Source of the DNA: Hofstenia miamia
Taxonomy: Eukaryota > Xenacoelomorpha > Acoela
Direction: 5' to 3'
Assembly: GCA_004352715.1 (NCBI GenBank)
Contig: SCFE01000105.1
Span: forward strand, 645,496-709,495
DNA length: 64,000 nucleotides
The notes under the pieces are model-generated. The model saw only the letters and a list, made by a program, of their open reading frames with translations, was not told the origin of the DNA and did no database searches. The translations under genes were made by a program, and so were the position numbers. Position 1 is the stretch's first letter. Every line of letters starts with the position of its first letter. Positions 24,365-36,194 of this stretch are shown here, piece by piece.

Positions 24365-25030
24365 CTCAATGATGAAGTTTTGATCTAACAAATATTCCAG
24401 TGCCTGAAGTATATAATATATATTTTTTCAATACGAAATCTGATTTTTGTAAAAAATATTGAAATTCTTTCCACACATAGTGTTCAGATGATGAGGCGGG
24501 TTGATGCCCAAGGAAATAACACTACCCTAAGATATTTATTTTTGAAAAAAAACAGTGCGAGTTCTGTTCAGACACGCTGTGCGCATTTCAAAGGTTGTCG
24601 TGCCGTAAGATTCGCAACAAATCGCAAATTAATGTCGAAAATGAAGGAAGAGACAATTCTCTATCTTGTGGTGCTTTCAGATTTTAAATTTTTTCATTAG
24701 TTCGTGAATTAGTGTTAACCTTTTTTCAACTGGGAATATTTCAATTGCTGTGATGGCTCCCCAAATAATTTTGAAACTCCTACGCACGACTTTGCAACGC
24801 TCCTAAACGGGACTCACATAGCTTGTCTTCAAAAAACCAAAATATTTTAGGGTAGTTGTTGTTCCCATGGACATTAGACCACCTCATTATCTGAACTCTA
24901 GGTATGGAAAAAATCGGAATATTATTTTATAAAAAAGGGATTATCATTGAAAGAAATTCTTATTTAGATGCACTTCAGGCACAAGAATAAGTTTTAGCAC
25001 AAATCTTCATCATTGCATGACACACCTGAT
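24365..25030. repeat. Large degenerate inverted repeat (foldback), arms about 320 bp
   Basis: Segments along 24365-24690 reappear inverted along 24715-25030: CAATGATGAAG, GTGCCTGAAGT, GTTCAGATGATGAGG versus GTTCAGATAATGAGG, and ACACTACCCTAAGATATTT versus ACAACTACCCTAAAATATTT. Both arms encode a similar peptide in one frame (NNTTLRYLFLK and TTTTLKYFGFL), so a coding piece was duplicated head-to-head. It could be a foldback transposon or a hairpin-RNA source. Confidence 0.65.
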
Positions 25031-25819
25031 GGTGGCATGTGTAAGTCATGGTAAAATACATCCAAATCTACCATTAATTTTTCGATGACATTTGGTATAT
25101 TTTAAAATATGACAGCCATCTAGACTGAAGCATCGCATTCTAGGTTTCGAAAGTACATTGTGAATAGAGAGGTAAACATATCTAACGCATCGAAAATTGT
25201 CGTTTTATTCACATCTTTAATTCTGCTACAAATCGGTTTGAACAATAGATATATTATAGATATCCTATAGAACTGCTATGCTCGATCAAAAAATCTATTT
25301 CTATGTTGATTACACAGATTTACAAAATCCTTTCTATCAAAAATTCACACTGATATCTTCAAATAATTGAAGTGTGATATTTCTAATGCAACATCTATAA
25401 ATAGCATTTCGCATTGTGCTTAAATATAAGGAAAGGCATATTTGTACGTGGAAAGCAAAGTATTGTGTAACAGGTTCCCTAATGCAGTGAATTGGGATCC
25501 ATTGTATTGAAAACTATATTAAAAATTATGAAAATGTGAATTCAGGATTTGTTGAATATCCAGGTACAATTTCAAAATTTTCTGAGATGAAAAGAGATTT
25601 TTTCTGTATCCTGTTTTTGATTCTTCAACAAACTAAAAAAAATTGATGATGTTCTAGAAGTCTTCAGTGATGTGTTTTCATCTTGCCTTTACCACAAACA
25701 ATCTCTAAAATTTTGACAGGAAAGCATTTGTGAATCTGGGTAATAAGATATAGAAATGGATTCTTCGATTGAACATAAAAGCTCTAAAAGATGTCTATCC
25801 ATTTCTATAATATATATAC

Positions 25820-25851
<32 letters not shown>

Positions 25852-27618
25852 TATAGAAATGGATAATACTGTCCAAACGGATTTGTAACTGAAGTAATCA
25901 AGATTTAACCAACAATTTCTGATTCCTTAAGCCAGATTGCCTATCCAGTGTTGGGAAAAAATCCGATTTCATTTAAAAAAACATTTTGTGAAATAATATA
26001 GTCAGTAGTAACTGGAAATTGTAGCATTTAAGATGCATTGAAGTTAAAAATCACGAATTTAAAATTTTTCAGCGCGAACTAAGACCAGGCAGCTGCGTTC
26101 TTTTGAGTGGATCATCCGAAAGGACGAAAATTTCCTACAAGATTAGCAGTGAACAGAAGAGAATTAACTGTATTATGTCGCATACTCCTTCAGTAATCGA
26201 GTACTGTAAATAAATAAAAAATAGCTCAGGTAAAATGCAGAAAGACAATTTTATGAAATTTGAAATCTCAAATTTCCAACATATAGACACTTTATTAGCA
26301 ATTCGTATTGAAATGCTTAAACATGGTCAGAAATGTTTTATTATTGTTATATCAATTTGTTCCTGAATGCTTCAATGTAAGCATCGGTTATGTTTCACAT
26401 AAAAGAACTTCTCTACTCCCTTCATACTTAATGAGCTTTCTTTGATTATGAATTATATTTCTACATGTTTTTTCTTTTAATTACTACAAAATAATATTAC
26501 TAATCAATTCTATACTTTAATCATGGCCGTACGATATGAGGTACAACAAACAATAATGAAGCAATACATAAAATTAACACAGTAATATCAAGTTGCTAAA
26601 AAATTGCTAAGACTTCCATGTACCACAATGTTCTTGAAAAAAAATCAATGCTTCCATGAAAATTGTGAAAATTTAAAAGTGCCACAGTGGAAATTGATTG
26701 GAATCTCAATATAATCTAGAAACTTGGAAAATCAGGGAAGTTCTTAAATATATTTTTTTTGGAATGGAAATTAATGACTCTCATTTACTCTATATTAATT
26801 TGCGTAGATTTTAGAGTCGCCTACAACAATCTATTAATTAATTGTTTGAAACTACTCTAACTTAGGTAAATAAATACCAAAATACTTCAAATCTTAAAAT
26901 GCGATTCATGTTAGCCACAACCTAAAGATAAAATTGTAAAGTAACCAAAAACGTTTGTTTGTATAAACTTGCAAATCGAAAAGCAGAAGAAACACAGTGA
27001 AAAAAATAGAATAACTTAGTTGCTACAAACACCGCCAAAATTTCATGACTTTATAAATATTTGAGATGCTCTTCAATTAACAATTCTCATGTAACATGCA
27101 CTATAAGCAGCTTGCAATGACAAGATCAACTTAGTTTTCAGGAGGTTCATTATTATTAAAATCACTAATAAAAAATTTATATTGAGCCATACTTTCGCCA
27201 TAGCAATAATGGGGTATTAATTTATTTAATGTTGCTTTTATTAATTTCAAAATATGTAATCCAATCTAGTATTCAATTTCAATGAAAAGTAAAATTCAAA
27301 ATGTATATTTAAATCTTAAATTTTGCTTAAAAATGAATTTTTCTGTCACGGATTTTAATACACTGCTACAATTTTTTCTCTTTATACTAAAATGTCTTTC
27401 AATAAATATGTTGGGTTTGTTCTTTAGTTTTCCATTGTTTTCATCGCAATTTTGAAATAAGTTTTACCTTGTTGCTTGAAACAACTTCAATTCTCAATTC
27501 ATAGTAAAATTGCAAAATTGTGATTTTTGGATTCGGACATAATAAAATTAACAGGGCGCTAATATCATAAGAAACTCAACTATTTAAACTCCATATAAGT
27601 ATATTATGATTATGGTTT
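25031..27618. other. AT-rich sequence, one perfect AT palindrome, no recognised genes
   Basis: The only structured item is a palindrome at 25796-25865 (arms TATCCATTTCTATAATATA) around an AT core. Otherwise no exon, RNA gene or transposon end can be supported. Confidence 0.45.
25796..25865. repeat. AT-rich palindrome, 70 bp
   Basis: TATCCATTTCTATAATATAT reads inverted at the right arm ending ATTATAGAAATGGATA, with (AT)n between. A third partial TAGAAATGGATTC lies at about 25750. Confidence 0.85.
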
Positions 27619-27940
27619 ATGACAATTGTAGGAATTAGTTTACTACAAAGCTTACAAATAAGCAAAGAAATGAATTTGTTGGAGTTTTGGCAGAGCAATT
27701 ATCAATTTCCACGCATAATCAATGTCACGCCAGTCAGAAACAGATTTGTTTCTTGTAGGTGGACAATTAACCTATTTCAAACATTGATGGACATTGGCCG
27801 AAAATTAATGCCCATGCCCAGGCAAATCCCGTTTGGTCTATTTATATCATAGTCATTTTCAGCCCATTTTGTGATCGTTGGCAAAAACATTTCTTGAATT
27901 TTTTTGTTTGCTTGACCAATATTCACTATATTAGATTATA

Positions 27941-28110
27941 CAGGCAACTCCGCCTAAGTCGGATCGACTTCGACCAATGAAAATAATCCGATTTACAAGA
28001 AATCCGAGGTATAATTTTGTGTGTGTACATATTGTAGTTTGTCTGTTCTTTATTAATAGAGTTACGCGAAAATCCGACTTAGTCACATCCGACTTAGGCG
28101 AGGTTTTCTG
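27941..28110. mobile_element. pogo/Tigger-like MITE, 170 bp
   Basis: The flanks are TA on both sides (27939-27940, 28111-28112). Ends: CAGGCAACTCCGCCTAAGTC at the left; the complement of the right end is CAGAAAACCTCGCCTAAGTC. CAG plus (A)CCTCG-CTAAGTCGGA is the usual end of Tc1/mariner elements of the pogo-Tigger branch. No ORF. A longer relative lies at 46169-46448. Confidence 0.85.
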
Positions 28111-28222
28111 TAGCGTTTGATACTATTGTAATAAACAAAATTTAATATTGATTTTTCAACAGATTGCATTTAAGTTAATCAGGATTCACTACATTTGAGT
28201 TGATTTGCATGCACTATTTGTA

Positions 28223-28798
28223 AGTCGTCCCATTTTTCTGACACCTCGGTCCAAGCTCTCCGCAGTGGTATCTCGGATTGTTGAAGCACTTGAAATTTTC
28301 TATTCGCATCTGAAAAAACATAAATATGTTTTAAGTACATGTATATTTATGGTTAGAATACTGATTTATATTCGGATTCGTTTCGGATCGCAAACTAAAA
28401 TTCTTCTAAAAATTCGAATCGGATCCTGATCATGAAGTTTCAGATCCGGATCAGATCGGATCCAACAATTTTGAATCCGATTCCATCTCTGGTCCCCCCC
28501 GTTTGGTTTTCAAAATTAATTTTGATTGGGCAAATAAATAAAAAATTTAAAATGCATTTCTTTACGATCTATTTTTTCAATATTTTCAAAAATGTTGGTC
28601 ATGAGAGTCATGAATAAGATGCTCCCCCGTTAGAAATTGAATTTATTCTTACGAATGTTTGAAATAAGTCATCGCGATTGATATTCATTAAATTTTTAAA
28701 AACTTCTAATCTGATCTCCAAGATTTCATGACGAATTCAACTTTGACAATTTTTTCCTTACGACTATTCTCATTCTTGTTGTCTTTATAGGTAATATT
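28223..28798. other. Segment X: sequence also carried inside the composite hAT at 52462-53037
   Basis: This 576-bp flank of the hAT copy at 28799 occurs again, inverted, with the same length at 52462-53037. The two minor frames in it translate identically at both places, so the copies are nearly identical. It contains runs of GGATCCGATTCG-like repeats and a CAGAGATGG-type sequence that may itself be an older element. I see no gene. Confidence 0.85.
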
Positions 28799-29939
28799 CA
28801 GGCCCGTAGCATACATGGTAGTCAGGTAGTCAGTGACTACCATAAATATTAATAAAAGAATGATGCAAATTTCAATTTTATTTCTTCAGATTATATTTGA
28901 TTATTGTATTGATGCTGATGTATATTCAAATTATAGTTTATAGTGAAAATTCCTCTGCTTATTAGAAATTCAAAAATTCTATGTAAATGCAATTTTAAGA
29001 GCACACAAATTTTGAATTTACACGCAAGAACCTGAACTTCTAATATTAGATCACCAATTCACCATTTGTACCCCATACGCGGCAAAATGATGAATTCCGA
29101 TCTAGTCAGATTTTAAACTGACTACTACCCGCATATTTAGTGAATAGCAGAAGCGCGCTCAACACATTTCTGATTGGTGGATAATAGATAATATGCTAAC
29201 AGCTATGAAATTACTCCACTTGTGGCAAAATTCAGCATTAATAGTAGTTAGATTTAAAATTGACAACTATCAGATATATTGATTTAATATGACAACGCCA
29301 TTGGATGGATGGTTAAATATCGCAGGGCGACAATACCATTGTAGAACCAGTATAAAAAAGCTGACAATATTCTGTTTCAGATAATAACTTAGAGTTTTAA
29401 AATGAATAAAAGACAATAAATATGAACTCTGCGTTTTAAAATTAAGATGACACGGGCCCAGGATTTGAAATTTCTGCAAAATCTATCTAGAATTGTTCAA
29501 AATTTTATTAAATAAATATGCATTTTCTTAAGTTTAAAATATTATATCAACTATTATATTCAATTGACTAATTATACATTAAAAAGTAAATACACGTCAA
29601 CAATAGTTGCAATTAACTCAAAAATTGTCTTAGTAATAGTTAAAAACCTTTTCCAGCAGTGGACACATATTTATTTGAAGCCGATTACTTTTGATTTGAT
29701 GCCATCACAAGCTAATTTTATTGTTAAAAAGTGAAGTTGATACAAAAATATTATCATTTTAGTATTTTCAATTATATGATTAAATTTTATATTTACAAAA
29801 ATTTTATAATGGTTTTGGATATGACGGCTTTGCGCCGGACCTGGGCCTGAATATTACAAATTGCAACTGGCCGGGCCGGGATGGGTTTGATTTTTGGGTT
29901 AGTGTTTCAGGCCCGGTTACAGCTCCGAATTTTTGTTTT

Positions 29940-29988
<49 letters not shown>

Positions 29989-30083
29989 AAAAATATTTAT
30001 AAATATATATATATATATTGAACAAATAATTTTGTATTGCTTTGCTTTGACTACTATAAATTTTTAGGCTTGATACGGGCCTG
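28799..30083. mobile_element. Non-autonomous hAT element, copy A (1,285 bp)
   Basis: Ends CAGGCCCGTAGCATACATGG (left) and, inverted, CAGGCCCGTATCAAGCC (right), with a perfect 8-bp target duplication GTAATATT (28791-28798 and 30084-30091). Subterminal TAGTCA motifs occur in both orientations, and TAGTCAGATTTTAAACTGAC recurs inside. There is a (TA)n block near 29946-29985. No transposase. The near-identical copy within 51076-52461 lies in the opposite orientation. Confidence 0.93.
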
Positions 30084-30256
30084 GTAATATTTACCATATT
30101 TCTTGTCCCATAAATATAATAAAAGTATGTTTTGTACAATGTCTCTAGAATTTGCTTTTGAAACAATTTTCATTGACGTTCCCGCTAAAACTACACAATA
30201 CATCCTTCAAATGAAAATAGTCATAATTTTCACATGTTATTTTAACATTTTGGCAG

Positions 30257-30534
30257 TTACTGGCGAGGATGGATATCGTTCTTCCATTGGAGAAAGGTCT
30301 ATGTCTGTGCCATTCGGTGCAGAAAATTCAATTAATGCTCAGATTCGATCCTCACGAGACCGCTCATTTCTTACAAATTTAAGGAGTGAAAGAAAGCAAC
30401 ACGAGCTTGTACAGTCAATGAGGGAAATAACTGATGCTGATGAAAAGATTAAATCAATGTTAAGCAAAACAGCAAACATTAAATTGACTGCAAAATTGTT
30501 TGAAGAAAGACTTATATCAAAGAAAAGATATTAA
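30257..30534 (+). CDS. Terminal exon of an unidentified gene
   Basis: An acceptor-like tract (TTATTTTAACATTTTGGCAG) precedes an exon of 278 nt that starts mid-codon, then TGEDGYRSSIGERSMSVPFG, a helical basic region (LRSERKQHELVQSMREITDA), and ends ERLISKKRY with TAA. Codon use and composition look like real protein, unlike the neighbouring DNA. It could share a gene with the exon at 23594-23826 only if that exon were alternative, because that one also ends in a stop. Not recognised. Confidence 0.5.
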
Positions 30535-32225
30535 TTTTTGACTGAATTCTTTGAATTTCAATTGTTTCTAATGTAATACAGATTGAATCACTAAATTTAA
30601 ATATCATTGTTTCACATTTAAACTTAATTTAAAAGTTTTCACACTGTTTTCGACTACATTTTCAAATAAAAAGAGGAAGCTTTTCTGATTTCTCCAGTGA
30701 CCTTAAAAGAGTGAAAAATTAACAATTGATATAAGTATAAAACTGTAAATATATATGTAAGCGTTATAGGTCTTAGAAGCCTGTCATTAGATTTCTGTAA
30801 GATAACCATTCAGTTCAATGGCACTTACTGGACCTAGGAGTAAGATTTGCACTGAGACTGGGAACGCGAACGTATCAGTAAACTAAATAGGGGCGCAAGA
30901 CATTTTCTTGGGATGTTAGAGAACAAAGACTTAAATTGATGTCTTAACAAAATATTTCTAAAGCACATCAAACATCATACAATATCAAATCCTTATGACA
31001 TGCACAACCTAAGCAGATACCATCTAAATATACTCATATATTCCTTTACTGGTTGAATATTGCATCATATTATAAATATGTCATAAATGCGATTTACATT
31101 GGTGTAAAACAACACAAAAATTTGTATTTTTCATTTTCCTATAAATGGAGTTGTTCTGCTTTTTGATAAGGTAGTTTTACTTCGTTTATAACAAAAAAAC
31201 TATAATCTATAGGATTTACACTTGAAATTTTTAGACTTCATAAAAACAAAAAAACTCTTTTATTTGTCTAATTTGCGAAGGGACACTCCAAATAAATTTG
31301 AGGGATTTTCGGTTTACAAAGTCGTTCAAACGTAAATGTCAGTTGAGAAGTTTGACACATCCCACGAGAGGAGTAATTATGCTTGGATATTTTAATAAAT
31401 TTTTAAGCATATTTATTTGTATACTTACATATATATTATTCAATGCTAAATGAGGTGAAATGCCACAACAATGTAAACCATAATGATTGATAATGCTACT
31501 CACTTAGTTATATATTTTTCAACTATACTGAAAAATGAAAAACCCATGCAAGTTAAGAAAAAAAATTGATATATAGAAAGTATCAAAACTGCGATTTGCT
31601 AGAAATGTAGTCAAAAAATGTTCAAAAATTGTTTGAAATTTTCATTACACAATATCAGCTTCTTTGCAACGCTATGTGTAATTTACTAAATTATAACCGG
31701 CGGGACGGTATTAGCTGCTGCCAGCAAACTACCGTCCACAGCCCTAAAATTTGCTGCCGGTTCCAACTCTGCTCTACTGACGCTCGTAGATGTACTATAC
31801 CATATGCATGTTAAGCAATCAATTTTTACATGTATATCCTGTGAAAAATGCATTTGATAATTGATTGCACTGGGTTTTCAGAAGCCATATTGGAGGAGTT
31901 AAAGCAGTACAGAGACATCTTGCATTTGTGATTGGCCATAGGGATGCCATACTTACAAATATTTCCTCTTTATATCAAACAATGAATAATTCAATCTCAG
32001 ATGGATGATATATCTTTGAAAATTGAATCCTGCCGAAAGGCTTTTCCAATCAGCAAATCCCCTGATAATTCGAGTGTATCAGAATTAGTGGAATAAAGGA
32101 AGCGAATCAAGCAAATTCTAGTGGGAGACTAAATGAGGAAAAATCAATTGTGTTGACTATTTTTCAACACATTCAATGTGGGCATTTTTAAGGATTTTTA
32201 ATAATTTTAACAAAAACATGCAAAT
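30535..32225. other. AT-rich sequence with one GC-rich hairpin
   Basis: No genes recognised. The exception to the low-complexity background is the structured patch at 31695-31762, listed separately. Confidence 0.45.
31695..31762. repeat. GC-rich nested hairpin
   Basis: Outer arms AACCGGC (31695-31701) and GCCGGTT (31756-31762); inner arms GGACGGTA (31703-31710) and TACCGTCC (31730-31737), 8 bp perfect; innermost GCTG-CTGC-CAGC. The island is far more GC-rich than its surroundings. Source unknown; it could be a fragment of a transposon end or a structured RNA. Confidence 0.55.
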
Positions 32226-32470
32226 GTATTATATCGAAATATTGTGGTCGGCAACTAAGCAGAAGAACAAAAGAACATGAAACTAATTCAACCATATCAA
32301 AACACCTAAAAAATTGTGGACTAAGTTATGAGTAAAAATTTTAAAGAATACCGATGCAAAATATCTTAGAATCACTGAAAACATTCTAATAAGATCATTT
32401 CAACTAAGTCTAAATACGAAAGAAGATTATATACATAAACTATTGTTACCAATAATTAAGATTTAGTGAA
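32225..32470 (+). pseudogene. Penelope-like element remnant (GIY-YIG nuclease end)
   Basis: Across frames it reads RTKEHETNSTISKHLKNCGLS-like and KEDYIHKLLLPI, aligning with the better-preserved GIY-YIG C-terminus at 44677-44880 (KEHETNSSISYHLIKCGLNF, KEEYIYKLNLPLFKI). Several frame changes. It is followed by the same 3' tail as that element. Confidence 0.7.
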
Positions 32471-32504
32471 ATATAACATTATTATAAAATCAAGTAAATT
32501 TAGA

Positions 32505-32560
32505 GGGAATTATTTGTAAAACTGACGATGACTTTGTAAGTCGAAATATATTTGAATGTT
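32505..32560 (+). ncRNA. Hammerhead-ribozyme-like motif in a Penelope 3' tail, copy 1
   Basis: CTGACGA (32522-32528) matches the hammerhead core CUGANGA. A short stem-loop GACTT-TGT-AAGTC and then GAAA follow, the second core strand. The next stem can only be the palindromic ATATAT, and stem I pairing is weak. The base after it is T where C is usual. Hammerheads are known in Penelope-like elements; whether this one is active is inference. Confidence 0.5.
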
Positions 32561-32993
32561 TTTGTTAACATTCAATGTGGTAACCTTCCTATGGTGAACC
32601 TACACAAAATTGGCAAATTTAAGAAAGATCGAAACAGGAATGTACTTGTCTCTGTTAATATTAAATGGTCGGTAAAAAAATAATTGCAAATGCATACCGT
32701 CTTAAGACTTTCAATTATCTGAATAGAATATTTATTTCAAGTGATATACTGTACCTCCAGATGAGGTAATAATTGAGAACAAATTGCTGAACAAGTTCTG
32801 GGAATTAACACAGAATGGTACAAGTCGTGAAAACCCGCAAGTACGTGATCTTCAACTGCTTAATAATGTAATATCTGTATGCTAATGCAAGCAGTCCCTA
32901 GTTGTATATGTAGACCTTCGTTACAGAACTTACTGCATACAAAAATATTAACGGTTGCATATTAGCACTTGAGTTACTTGCAATAAACGACTA

Positions 32994-33561
32994 CAGTATT
33001 TGCAAAAAAGATATCCCAATAAAGCACAAAAAGATCCTCATAGGGATTAGGAGATCCGAATAAGGCAAGAGGAGATTCAACTAAGGCAAACAAACATCCC
33101 AATTATGCAAATTAATATCCAACATTTATCATTATGAACACTATATACATTGAATAGATAATCACATTGGCAATTTTTGAGGATGACTTCGGTAAATAAG
33201 GTGTGCACATTTTGTGCAAATGAAACATGCAAAAAGAAAAATATGTTTTCCAGCAGCTGGTGCACTTGAGAACAAGCGGTATGAAAGTATATGCAAAGTA
33301 TATGAATACATATACAATAGCTATCTATGGTTTCTTATTCTCAGGTTCAAAAAAATGCACTCATTATCAATCTTAATTTATAAAATGCCGTTGATTTGTA
33401 TCTTTTACAAAAACAGTGAGATTTGAAGAAAAATATAATAAAAGTGTTGCAGTTTTGTTGCTTGCCAAATATTTAAGCTATTGTACTTAACGTATCGCCT
33501 TCAAAATTAAAATATAGACAATTCAGATGAAGGGCTACAACTTTTGCCGATAAACTTGTGA

Positions 33562-33604
<43 letters not shown>

Positions 33605-33803
33605 TTGGTCGAGTTCAGTTCAAATAAATTTATCGGATATTTGTTTGTATTAATTGGATGACTATTTGCCTTATTGGGATCTTTTCATGCCCAATTCTGA
33701 TTTTTAGAAGCCTTAATTGGATCTTTTAATCTCAATATGGATTTCCTGATGCCATAATCAGATCTCTTTGTGCTCTATTGGGATATTTTTTTGGCAAATA
33801 CTG
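32994..33803. mobile_element. TA-flanked element with inverted arrays of ~22-bp repeats, 810 bp
   Basis: TA on both sides (32992-32993, 33804-33805). Ends CAGTATTTGCAAAAAAGATA and, inverted, CAGTATTTGCCAAAAAAATA, similar for over 45 bp. Each subterminal region is five to six variants of AAGATCCCAATAAGGCA at about 21-23 bp spacing, in opposite orientation at the two ends. TA duplication and the CAGT start fit Tc1/mariner. No transposase. Confidence 0.85.
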
Positions 33804-34289
33804 TAGTACCGATGTAATTTAGATACCAACAATTTCAACTCTACTATTCCGACTTCATATCAACAATATCAACAACTACGTGGCCTCCGGCTGATGTCAA
33901 ACAATTACTCAACGTTAACAGTTAATGTGTAATAAGAGTATAATAATGTTTTGATAGTGTCACTATTTTGTTTCGCATGTAGATTTTATATCCTCAATCA
34001 GCTTTTCACTATATACATGTTACAAGAATGTATGACCTGTCAAATATTAATTTCTTACTATCCGCATCCTTAGTCCTCATTTGGAGTGAGCCCACAGCAA
34101 GGATCAGCTCACAGGGTAGTTCACTCCTCGCGAAGCCATAAGGGCCTAGACTTGAATTATCATATTTAAATAACTACCCCTTACTCAAGTCAGTAAGGTA
34201 CATTTTTTGCTTGTTAATTAAGCACATTGTATAATAGTTTAAAGTTTGATTTCACGTGATTGCAACATGTTAGAATACCTGTAATTCCC

Positions 34290-35836
34290 CAAACAATGCC
34301 TTTTTGCATGGTATGTGGCAAGAAACAATCAACTCTTACAAATTTGAGTGGAAACTCAATGTGTTCACAATGTAAAAAAGATAAATATTCAAAAGGCTGC
34401 AATATATGCAAAAAACGAAATGGAATCCAATAATGAAAAAATCAAATGTGCAATGGGTAAACAGTTTTTCCACCCTACATGCACAGGAATAAATTAATAA
34501 ATCTGTGTTTGAACTTATACAAAAAGGAAAAATATAAGGCAGCATCTCCTGGAGTTGTGAAAATAATTGCATTTCAGCAGATGTACATGTAATTGATGCA
34601 GATGTCTCTTGCATTAGTACAGCAGTAACAGAAATAAAATTTTCCTGGATATTGGAAGAGCTCTGATCAAGAAAGGCTCAATAGAATCAATTCATGTCTT
34701 AGATGGCTGGACAAAATAATTGACAAGAACCAAAGTGTATTTATTTTATTTCTAGATTTATCAAATGCATTCAATTCAATTGATCATAATATCGTAATAT
34801 ATAAACTACAACAAATATAAAATTTTGAAAAATTAGCAATAAATTTAATTAGATCATTTAATTAGATTATTTAAGTAACAAACAACAATAAGTAAAAATT
34901 GAAAACACAAAATCTCATTCAATGATAATTATCAATGCACTCCAACTAGGTTCATTATTATTTAACATATATGTGAATGACATCAAATTTGAAAATAAAA
35001 TAAAAAGCGGACAGTATACTAATGATACTTTATTATATACAACCAAATATGAAGATTTACACAATGCATTAGACAATCTTATATTTTGATAAAAATAAAA
35101 CGAAGCTTAATATTGGGAAAACAAAGTTCATGGCCCCAAACAAATCAACGCCTTACAAGTACACAATGAAAAATTGAAAAAGAAAATATAATTGTAAACC
35201 TAGGAATTGTTTTTGATAAAAAATTATTATTTAGAGAACACATTAATAAAATAATGACAAAAAATAGCTCAGGGGATCAAAGCGCTCTGCAAATTACAAA
35301 TCTTTATACAAATTAAATGAAAAATTACAATCTTGAAATAATATAATTTGCCTAAGTGATCAAAAAATAAGTTAGAAAGAATGTTGAATTGGAGCTTAGC
35401 TATAATATGTGAAAAAAGCAATCAAAAAACTATCCTAAGAATTTACCATCTTTTTTCATTAGGCTATCTACAAAAATTAAAATCACTACAAATATTTTTC
35501 AAAATTAGATCAATGAAGAACTTTCATCAAAACTCCATATTAGAAGTAAGTGCTATAGAAAATTTATATTTACAAAAAGAACCATGAATAACAGTTTTAT
35601 CAATTATGTATAGATCAATGGAACAAATTATGACCTGAAATTAAAGAAGAATCAAAATTTAAATAATTTAAGAAAAAGATTGAAATAGAATTACTACCAA
35701 CAAAAAAACACTTATTTGGATATTCAAAGATTAACATCTGTACAAGGTAATATCAATTTGCAACTAAGTGGATGTATAGAAAACAATTTTCTTTAAACCT
35801 TAATAAGTACTTTTAGGACTTTTTTGTAAAGCATGA

Positions 35837-35907
<71 letters not shown>
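34290..35907 (+). pseudogene. CR1-like LINE remnant: PHD-like finger and reverse transcriptase
   Basis: The first part (34297-34430) reads MPFCMVCGKKQ, CSQCKKD, CNICKKRNG and then HPTCTGI, a C4-H-C3 PHD-like finger. The reverse transcriptase follows with many stops: FLDLSNAFNSIDH (fingers, aspartate motif), YLSNKQQ, LGSLLFNIYVNDI, and QYTNDTLLY, where the usual ADD of the active site has become TND. The tail includes ILRIYHLFSLGYLQKLKSLQ and ends in an ATT microsatellite (35834-35907), a normal LINE 3' tail. Dead copy. The order fits CR1/L2-type LINEs. Confidence 0.82.
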
Positions 35908-36194
35908 NNNNNNNNNNNNNNNNNNNNNNNNNNNNNNNNNNNNNNNNNNNNNNNNNNNNNNNNNNNNNNNNNNNNNNNNNNNNNNNNNNNNNNNNNNNNN
36001 NNNNNNNNNNNNNNNNNNNNNNNNNNNNNNNNNNNNNNNNNNNNNNNNNNNNNNNNNNNNNNNNNNNNNNNNNNNNNNNNNNNNNNNNNNNNNNNNNNNN
36101 NNNNNNNNNNNNNNNNNNNNNNNNNNNNNNNNNNNNNNNNNNNNNNNNNNNNNNNNNNNNNNNNNNNNNNNNNNNNNNNNNNNNNNNNNNNNNN
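35908..36194. other. Assembly gap, 287 N
   Basis: Follows directly after the ATT microsatellite, which probably stopped the assembly. Confidence 0.99.

Noticed and set aside
27619-27852. Frame with slight resemblance to the N-terminal part of piggyBac transposases (LEFWQSNYQFP, RNRFVSCRW)
   Set aside because: Too short, no catalytic aspartates and no TTAA-flanked ends found; similarity could be chance.
23594-30534. Joining the exons at 23594 and 30257 into one gene
   Set aside because: The first exon ends in a stop with no good donor before it, so there is no sequence evidence for a junction.
35834-35907. Poly-leucine frame
   Set aside because: Translation of the ATT microsatellite tail of a LINE.
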